From: Bacteroidetes bacterium UBA7674
GTDB taxonomy: Bacteria > Bacteroidota > Bacteroidia > Chitinophagales > Chitinophagaceae
NCBI GenBank assembly: GCA_002483105.1
Contig: DLHG01000004.1
Span: forward strand, 142,581-206,580
Reading direction: 5' to 3'
DNA length: 64,000 bases
In this document: positions 58,754-64,000 of the stretch, in pieces
Position numbering within the stretch: position 1 is the stretch's first letter
Layout: every line of letters begins with the position of its first letter
Program-made: the position numbers and the translations under genes
The notes under the pieces: model-generated
Seen by the model: only the letters and a program-made list of their open reading frames with translations
Databases searched by the model: none
Told to the model about the DNA's origin: nothing

Positions 58754-61700
58754 CTAAGCGTGCGGACGTTGTGAGAAGTCATCATTAGGGAATATTACCT
58801 CATGACCCTTTTCTACACCTGCCGCATTTATCATATCAGTGTTACGCACTTTAGACAGATAATTGACGTTAGGCAAAGTATGTATTTGTTCCAGAACGTA
58901 GAATGTACGCTCTACTTGTTCTTGCTTACGGATCTTAGCGATCTGGCTTTCCGGATCATTCACGTTACCGAATACGATACAACCTGAAGCACAAGCTTGC
59001 TGACAAGCTACACGCGCTTCACCATCTTTCAGCGGACGGCCATCTTTCTTTGCAGTAAGCTTGGCATCCTGCAAACGTTGAACGCAGAAGCTACATTTTT
59101 CCATTACACCACGGCTACGAACTGTAACATCAGGATTCAACACCATGCGTGTAAGATCATCATTGATATCATCACGACGGTAATCTTCAAACAGGTTATC
59201 ATCGAAGCAATCCGCATCGTTCCAGTCCATCCAGTTGAAGTGACGTACTTTATACGGACAGTTGTTAGCGCAATATTTAGTACCGATACAACGGTTGTAA
59301 GCCATTTGGTTGATACCTTCCGAACTGTGGTTGGTAGCAGATACCGGGCAAACGTTCTCACAAGGTGCGTTATCGCAATGCTGACAAAGCATTGGTTGGA
59401 AGATGGTCTGGATGCTATCCGGATCTTCCACTTTACCTGCGAAGTAACGATCGATACGTAACCAGTGCATCTCATGCGCCTTGATAACGTGCTCTTTACC
59501 TACTACAGATACGTTGTTCTCAGCCTGGCAAGCAATAACGCAAGCACCACAGCCTGTACAACTGTTTGTATCTATAGACATACCCCAGTGGATACCCAGG
59601 TGCTCGTAGTCAGGATAAAGCGTACCATTCTCACGGAAGCCTTGTTCGTCCAGCACCACGTCACCATGAGCAACAGCAGCGGCAGCGGCAGCTGTTACCT
59701 TAGCATCGTGTCCACCTTCTTCAGCATGAGCAGTAGCGCCACCGTGTGCGCCTACTTCTTCTTCCCAAGGCAGTTTAGAATATCTTCCTATCTCTTCTTC
59801 GCGCTCGCGCAGCAAAGCCTGAGGGTCTTTTTTGAATTCTTCAAGAGTATATTCGTGCAGTATAGGGCGTCCTTCGTAGCTGTTATGCGTTTGCGTAATA
59901 GCCAGAGGGAATGTATCTGCTGTTGGCTCTACAGTAGCAGCAGCACTGTAAGAGTTGATAGTAGTACCGTTAGAAGTGTTAATAGGGTAAGCGTTCTTAC
60001 CTGTATTAGCAGCAGCACGGCCTGCTTTTTCGTGACGGCCATAACCTACGGCTACTGCAACCACTTCATTGTGCATACCGGGCACTACCATTACTGGCAG
60101 CAGTACCTCGGTACCATTTACTTTTATTTTTACGACACGTTTGTGTTCTACAACTTCATTGAGGGGAGTAAGCTCAGCATCCATTTTCTTAGCCAGTACT
60201 GGAGACATACATGCGTAGTTGTCCCATGTACCCCTTGTCATAGGGTCAGGCATTTCTTGTAACCATGGATTATTACTCCAGGCACCACCGTAACCGATAG
60301 ATACCTTTTCGTAGGTCATTACTTCTATCGCAGCACCCTTAGTTGCTTGTATAGAAGCCATAGCAGCTGCTACATTACCAGAGAAAGAACCGCCGCCCAT
60401 AGGCATTTCAGCAGGTTCCAGCACACCGTTCTGTATCGCACGGTCAAAGTTTTCCTGGCTGCCCAGTTTGCCCATCCAGTAACTCATCCAGTAGTCACCA
60501 TACGTAGAGGTTTCACCCGCCCACATCAAAAGGCTATCCTGGAATGCACGCGTCTTGAACAAAGGCGCAATGGTTGGTTGTATCAAGCTGATATAACCCG
60601 ATTTTGGTTCAGCATCACCCCAGCTTTCCAGGAAGTGATGGTCAGGAACGATGAACTTACATTTTTGTGCAGTTTCATCCATGCGGTCTGCAAAGGAAAC
60701 CGTTACCGGTACCTTAGCCAATCCCGCTTCAAATTTTTTGCTATCGTGGTATTCGTATATCGGGTTCAGGCCTTGAATGAACAAAGCACCTACTTGTCCT
60801 GCGTTCATTGCATCAACTAAAGCAGCCATATCGCTATCGATACCTTGCTTGTAGTTGCTGGTAGTAGCCCAGTTGATAGTAGTGCCGTTAGCACCTATCG
60901 CACCGTTGATGGCATTGACCATTGTCTGAACTGCAACGTCATTAGAACCACTCACCACTAAACCATTGCCTTTCTTCAGATCAGCAGCAGCATTAGTAAT
61001 TACTTTATTTAAATTCTTATTAGCGAAAGAAGGAGCAGCACCTGAGGTAACTGCATTGTATAGCGCTACCGCAACAGCACCCATCTCAGATGGCTTGCAG
61101 GTAGAGCGGATATCAGCAGCAGCACCCGAGACAGTGTGGTTAGACTCTACCTGGTAGTGCTTAGACATTTCTGTATTCTTAGCACTGATGTTACGGCCTT
61201 TAGCATACTGGTAAGAGAATTCTGTAGGAGATAACCAAGTACCTAAGAAATCTGCACCAAGGCTAACTATTGTTTTTGCTTTATCGAAGTGGTAAGAAGG
61301 TAAAGTACGTTTGCCATAGCTTGCTTCGTTAGCCAGCAACATACCCGAGTAAGAGATCGGGTCGTATGTAATGTGCTTTGCAGAAGGATATTTAGCTATA
61401 AATTTCGCAATGATATCTTTTGTAGTAGGGCTGAGGATAGTAGCAGTAAGGATATATGCCGGTTGGCTGCTTGCTGCCAAAGCTTCTTTTATCTGGCGGT
61501 CAAGTGCATCGAACGTTACTTCTTTGTCTCCTGAAGCAGGGAAACGCTGGCGTGTTTTATCATACAGGTTCAGAACAGACGCCTGCACACGTGCAGAAGT
61601 ACCTCCGCCCATAATGGTAGATAGTTCGTTACCTTCTATCTTAATAGGACGGCCATCGCGTGTCTTTACAACTATCGGGCAAAAATCACCACCATCTACA

Positions 61701-61981
61701 AATGTAGAAGCGTAGTAGTTAGGCACACCCGGAACAATTTCTTCCGGCTTTATAGCGTAAGGAATTACTTTACGTACAGGCATCTCACAGCTGGCAGCTA
61801 AAGTAGCGGCAGCAGTGCTGAAGCCTAAGAACTTCAAAAAGTCGCGGCGGGGAGTTGTAGCATTAAGCAAGTCGCCGCTCAGGTCGAATGGCAGAGACTC
61901 GTTAAATTCATCAGCTACTTCATTTTCTGCCGCAGTGTTCTGCAACTGTCCAATGCCCTTCCAATATTGTTTCTGACTCAT
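58754..61981 (-). CDS. actB: Alternative complex III subunit ActB (molybdopterin-oxidoreductase-like and Fe-S fusion)
   Basis: A 1075-residue fused subunit. A twin-arginine signal RRDFLKFLGFSTAAATLAASC ends in a lipobox, so it is probably exported folded and acylated. Residues about 60-730 resemble a molybdopterin oxidoreductase catalytic chain without the cofactor. About 730-775 is an Ala/His/Glu-rich linker (THAEEGG..AAAAAAVAHG). The C-terminal ferredoxin part (about 785-1040) carries the cluster motifs CTGCGACVIACQAEN, CQHCDNAPCENVCP, CIGTKYCANNCPYK and CSFCVQRL with a later CQQACASGC. It lies 81 bases after actA. Three or four clusters should give the electron wire to the haems. Confidence 0.95.
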   Translation of the reverse strand: MSQKQYWKGIGQLQNTAAENEVADEFNESLPFDLSGDLLNATTPRRDFLKFLGFSTAAATLAASCEMPVRKVIPYAIKPEEIVPGVPNYYASTFVDGGDFCPIVVKTRDGRPIKIEGNELSTIMGGGTSARVQASVLNLYDKTRQRFPASGDKEVTFDALDRQIKEALAASSQPAYILTATILSPTTKDIIAKFIAKYPSAKHITYDPISYSGMLLANEASYGKRTLPSYHFDKAKTIVSLGADFLGTWLSPTEFSYQYAKGRNISAKNTEMSKHYQVESNHTVSGAAADIRSTCKPSEMGAVAVALYNAVTSGAAPSFANKNLNKVITNAAADLKKGNGLVVSGSNDVAVQTMVNAINGAIGANGTTINWATTSNYKQGIDSDMAALVDAMNAGQVGALFIQGLNPIYEYHDSKKFEAGLAKVPVTVSFADRMDETAQKCKFIVPDHHFLESWGDAEPKSGYISLIQPTIAPLFKTRAFQDSLLMWAGETSTYGDYWMSYWMGKLGSQENFDRAIQNGVLEPAEMPMGGGSFSGNVAAAMASIQATKGAAIEVMTYEKVSIGYGGAWSNNPWLQEMPDPMTRGTWDNYACMSPVLAKKMDAELTPLNEVVEHKRVVKIKVNGTEVLLPVMVVPGMHNEVVAVAVGYGRHEKAGRAAANTGKNAYPINTSNGTTINSYSAAATVEPTADTFPLAITQTHNSYEGRPILHEYTLEEFKKDPQALLREREEEIGRYSKLPWEEEVGAHGGATAHAEEGGHDAKVTAAAAAAVAHGDVVLDEQGFRENGTLYPDYEHLGIHWGMSIDTNSCTGCGACVIACQAENNVSVVGKEHVIKAHEMHWLRIDRYFAGKVEDPDSIQTIFQPMLCQHCDNAPCENVCPVSATNHSSEGINQMAYNRCIGTKYCANNCPYKVRHFNWMDWNDADCFDDNLFEDYRRDDINDDLTRMVLNPDVTVRSRGVMEKCSFCVQRLQDAKLTAKKDGRPLKDGEARVACQQACASGCIVFGNVNDPESQIAKIRKQEQVERTFYVLEQIHTLPNVNYLSKVRNTDMINAAGVEKGHEVIFPNDDFSQRPHA

Positions 61982-62062
61982 ATTGTTCGATTCGGTATAA
62001 AAAATTGTTTCCGAATAATTTTTAAACTTGTTTAAATAAACCCTTCGTTACTTCTGTTGCTA

Positions 62063-63322
62063 CTAGTAGTGGCAACGTTGACACTCAAGGCCACCTATAT
62101 CTTCTACCGTTACACCTTCACGCTCACCGTTCTTCAACTCATGATGATATTTCTCGAAAATAGAATAGTAGTTATTGCTTTCAAACTGCACCTTGGTCTG
62201 GCGGTGACAATTGATACACCAGCCCATTGATAATGGAGAGAACTGGTAAACCTCGTCCATATCCTGGATGTTACCATGGCATTGCTGACATTGTACTTTA
62301 CCAACAGATACGTGCTGAGAGTGATTGAAATAAACGTGGTCAGCCAGGTTGTGGATCTTGGTCCATGGTATTGGCTTCGCGTCTATCTCACCATTAGCTT
62401 TACGCTTGTATGTTCCTTTTTCTGCATCCCATCCTGCATATTCATACAGTTTGTGAATTTCTTCCGTACCGTTAACTTCGCGTCCTTCAGCAGTTATCAG
62501 CTTGTCAGTCCCTGTGTATTCGCTGATCTGCATGTGACAGTTCATACATACGTTGGAGGAAGGTATCATTGCCTGGCGACTCTTTTCAGCACCTGCGTGA
62601 CAATAAAGACAGTTTACCTGGTTAACACCGGCGTGTACTTTATGCGAGTAGAATATTGGTTGCTCCGGTTGGTAGTTTTGTTGGCGGCCCATTTCGATAG
62701 CGCCATTCACCATCCAGTAACCACCAGTTATCAATAGAACGATAACTGTAAGAGCGATAACTATTTTATTACGATACAGCGGAATTTCTTCTTCTGTAGG
62801 AATGCCTTCTTTGCGGTGTGCTGCCTGGCGCAGGCCACTGTTCACTCTCCACAGGATGATACCTAATAACAGCAACACACCTGTAAGCACCGCATATACC
62901 CAGCCACCTTCTTGCTGAGGAGCACCACCTGCAGCAGGCTGTGGAGTGCCATCACCAGGGCCAACAGGCTTTACACTATTTACATAAGTAATGATCGCGT
63001 CGATCTCCTCGTTAGAGAGGTTAGGGAACGCGGTCATCGCAGTCTTATTATACTTATTGTATATCGCAACAGCATAGGGATCTCCGCTGGCTATAACACC
63101 GGCAGAATTTTTTACCCATTTGTACATCCATTCTTTACTAGGAACACGGCCATCTACTCCCTGAAGTGCAGGACCTGTAGATTCCTTAAGTGGATTGTGA
63201 CAAGTAGCGCAATTGGTCTTAAATAAAGCCTTGCCATCCGGCTGCGCAAACGCAGAAGTATTGAGACACAGTACACAAATAAGTATGAATGCGCGCTGGG
63301 CGAATCTCCGGATCATTGGCAT
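62063..63322 (-). CDS. actA: Alternative complex III subunit ActA (multi-haem c-type cytochrome)
   Basis: About 420 residues from ATG 63322 (an ATG two codons on at 63316 is also possible); the frame runs further up to 63457 but lacks sense there. A signal peptide ends NTSAFAQ. A mono-haem domain (CATCH near residue 38) comes first, then a Pro/Gly linker and a membrane anchor (about 145-165), with a second helix at about 190-210. The penta-haem part carries CLYCH, CMNCH, CQQCH, CINCH and CQRCH, the last just before the C-terminus. Six haems in total. It is the first gene of the operon. Confidence 0.95.
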   Translation of the reverse strand: MPMIRRFAQRAFILICVLCLNTSAFAQPDGKALFKTNCATCHNPLKESTGPALQGVDGRVPSKEWMYKWVKNSAGVIASGDPYAVAIYNKYNKTAMTAFPNLSNEEIDAIITYVNSVKPVGPGDGTPQPAAGGAPQQEGGWVYAVLTGVLLLLGIILWRVNSGLRQAAHRKEGIPTEEEIPLYRNKIVIALTVIVLLITGGYWMVNGAIEMGRQQNYQPEQPIFYSHKVHAGVNQVNCLYCHAGAEKSRQAMIPSSNVCMNCHMQISEYTGTDKLITAEGREVNGTEEIHKLYEYAGWDAEKGTYKRKANGEIDAKPIPWTKIHNLADHVYFNHSQHVSVGKVQCQQCHGNIQDMDEVYQFSPLSMGWCINCHRQTKVQFESNNYYSIFEKYHHELKNGEREGVTVEDIGGLECQRCHY

Positions 63323-63644
63323 AATTGATTCTGACACAGGAATAAATTTGAAATTTAACTTTCCGTTTAGATAAAGCAGGGGCAAAACTACAACATGAAC
63401 GGCAAAACTTGTACACATTTTATAAAAAATGTTTCTCAGTACTGGCGCGGGTTTCAACCCTTTTTTTATTATTAAAATTATATTAATGTCATTTTTTTGT
63501 CAGCTGGAAAACCATGCTATTAGTCATGGATTTGTAACCAAAAATGAAAATAATTCTTCCCGATTTTGAAAATCCGCTTCTCAAAATTGACTGTTCTTTG
63601 CATTCAATTCCCTCAGACTGACAACATAAGATAAAGCAAACTTC
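63323..63644. promoter_or_regulatory. Upstream region of the respiratory operon
   Basis: This gap separates actA from the SDR gene, which ends at 63645 and is read in the same direction. An exact TAGTTTTG box (63383-63390, minus strand) lies 60 bases before the proposed actA start. A TTTG (63403-63406) is 12 bases further up, closer than usual. No other operator, riboswitch or RNA is visible. Confidence 0.35.
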
Positions 63645-64000
63645 TTAAATGCTGCCTGTTCTGCCCCCATCCACAGGGATACTTGTTCCGTTTACATACC
63701 CTGCTGCAGGAGAAGCGAGAAAAGCAACCATTGCTGCTATTTCCTCAGGCTGGCCGAAACGCTGTGCCGGTATTTCCGACAGCATTTCCTGCTCTACCGC
63801 GCCCTGGCTATGCCCTGTTTTAGCGGCCTTGTTGCTAATAATGGCTTCCAGCCTGCCTGTAGCAGTAGCGCCGGGGAGTACATTGTTCACCGTAATGCCG
63901 AACTGGCCCAGTTCGTTAGCCAGCGTCTTAGCCCATGAAGCCACTGCTCCGCGGATAGTATTAGACACTCCCAGGCCCTTCAACGGGATCTTTACCGAGG
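63645..64000 (-). CDS. Short-chain dehydrogenase/reductase, C-terminal part (5' end outside window)
   Basis: The minus-strand frame is open to the right edge, so the start lies outside; the TTG at 63983 is internal. The visible 118 residues hold the second half of a classical SDR: an ASWAKTLANELGQFGITVNNVLPGATATGRL segment, where the helix after the active-site Lys and the NxxxPG turn are typical, and the end RFGQPEEIAAMVAFLASPAAGYVNGTSIPVDGG, the usual C-terminal signature. This matches 3-oxoacyl-ACP reductase-like (FabG-type) SDRs. The nucleotide loop and the catalytic YxxxK are not in the window, so activity is inferred. Confidence 0.85.
   Translation of the reverse strand, partial: SVKIPLKGLGVSNTIRGAVASWAKTLANELGQFGITVNNVLPGATATGRLEAIISNKAAKTGHSQGAVEQEMLSEIPAQRFGQPEEIAAMVAFLASPAAGYVNGTSIPVDGGRTGSI

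Noticed and set aside
56626..63322. Nrf-type nitrite or polysulfide reductase
   Set aside because: The NrfD-like subunits, the multi-haem cytochrome and the Fe-S subunit could suggest these, but the full set with DUF3341, ActE and the adjacent oxidase is that of alternative complex III.
63323..63457. Upstream extension of actA to 63457
   Set aside because: The first 45 residues are not like ActA, and the signal peptide begins properly at the later Met. The TAGTTTTG box lies within this stretch.
1..64000. CRISPR array, prophage, insertion sequence or toxin-antitoxin module
   Set aside because: No regularly spaced repeats, no integrase or transposase frame, and no small gene pair of those families were seen on either strand.

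Overview
The window reads as a chromosomal stretch of a Bacteroidota bacterium, most likely from the Chitinophagales/Sphingobacteriales side. The support is: two secreted proteins with type IX secretion sorting domains (one type A, one type B), an alternative complex III respiratory operon, a Rho factor with the long disordered extension typical of the phylum, a DUF6089/NAD kinase/BamA-like cluster, many lipoproteins and outer-membrane barrels, and promoter boxes of the phylum-specific form TAnnTTTG. I see no phage, plasmid, insertion sequence, CRISPR array or rRNA. There is one tRNA gene, tRNA-Leu(UAG).

Layout. 1-3.6 kb: end of a GNAT acetyltransferase, then a leftward operon bamA-like, nadK, DUF6089. 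3.6-5.5 kb: a lipoprotein with a CX4CH haem-type motif plus a beta-propeller, then folB. 5.5-5.7 kb: a cluster of palindromes including a perfect 24-bp-stem terminator. 5.7-10.2 kb: purL, a coiled-coil secreted protein, rpmI-rplT (without infC), ispE. 10.2-13.9 kb: orphan LolD/MacB-like ATPase, cobalamin adenosyltransferase, a histidine kinase/response regulator pair. 13.9-18.5 kb: a large T9SS type B adhesin-like protein, trigger factor, tRNA-Leu. 18.5-24.7 kb: orphan response regulator, then a leftward run glyS, small conserved protein, MbnP-like, MbnH-like di-haem peroxidase, and a secreted HExxH protein. 24.8-29.6 kb: a T9SS type A protein, a region that may encode a small RNA, a DUF4440 lipoprotein, rho. 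29.8-38 kb: epimerase, pheS, L,D-transpeptidase, two OM barrels, aminotransferase IV, lpxD, RimL-like acetyltransferase, purH. 38-46.1 kb: comEC broken by a frameshift, a TPR protein, two tandem paralogous secreted proteins of unknown family, and a fused 3-hydroxyacyl-CoA dehydrogenase/enoyl-CoA hydratase. 46.3-51.5 kb: NatAB-type ABC exporter, gltX, GT-C-like membrane protein. 51.6-63.3 kb: the leftward respiratory operon actABCDEF-coxB-ctaD. 63.6 kb to the end: the C-terminal part of an SDR reductase.

How it works together. The dominant module is the respiratory operon. Alternative complex III oxidises menaquinol and passes electrons through its c-type haems to the adjacent aa3-type oxidase. 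Housekeeping genes for purine synthesis, aminoacyl-tRNA synthetases, ribosomal proteins, isoprenoid and lipid A synthesis are scattered between short envelope genes. Many convergent gene pairs share hairpins that can terminate in both directions.

The most interesting points are the tight MbnP/MbnH/HExxH lipoprotein-and-protease set, the comEC frameshift on a six-base homopolymer, a recurrent TAnnTTTG box 4-8 nt before start codons that predicts leaderless mRNAs, an unassigned terminator near 27.36 kb, competing hairpins upstream of gltX, and the pair of unrecognised secreted paralogs downstream of the fatty-acid oxidation gene. All functions are read from sequence and family knowledge; no search was run.
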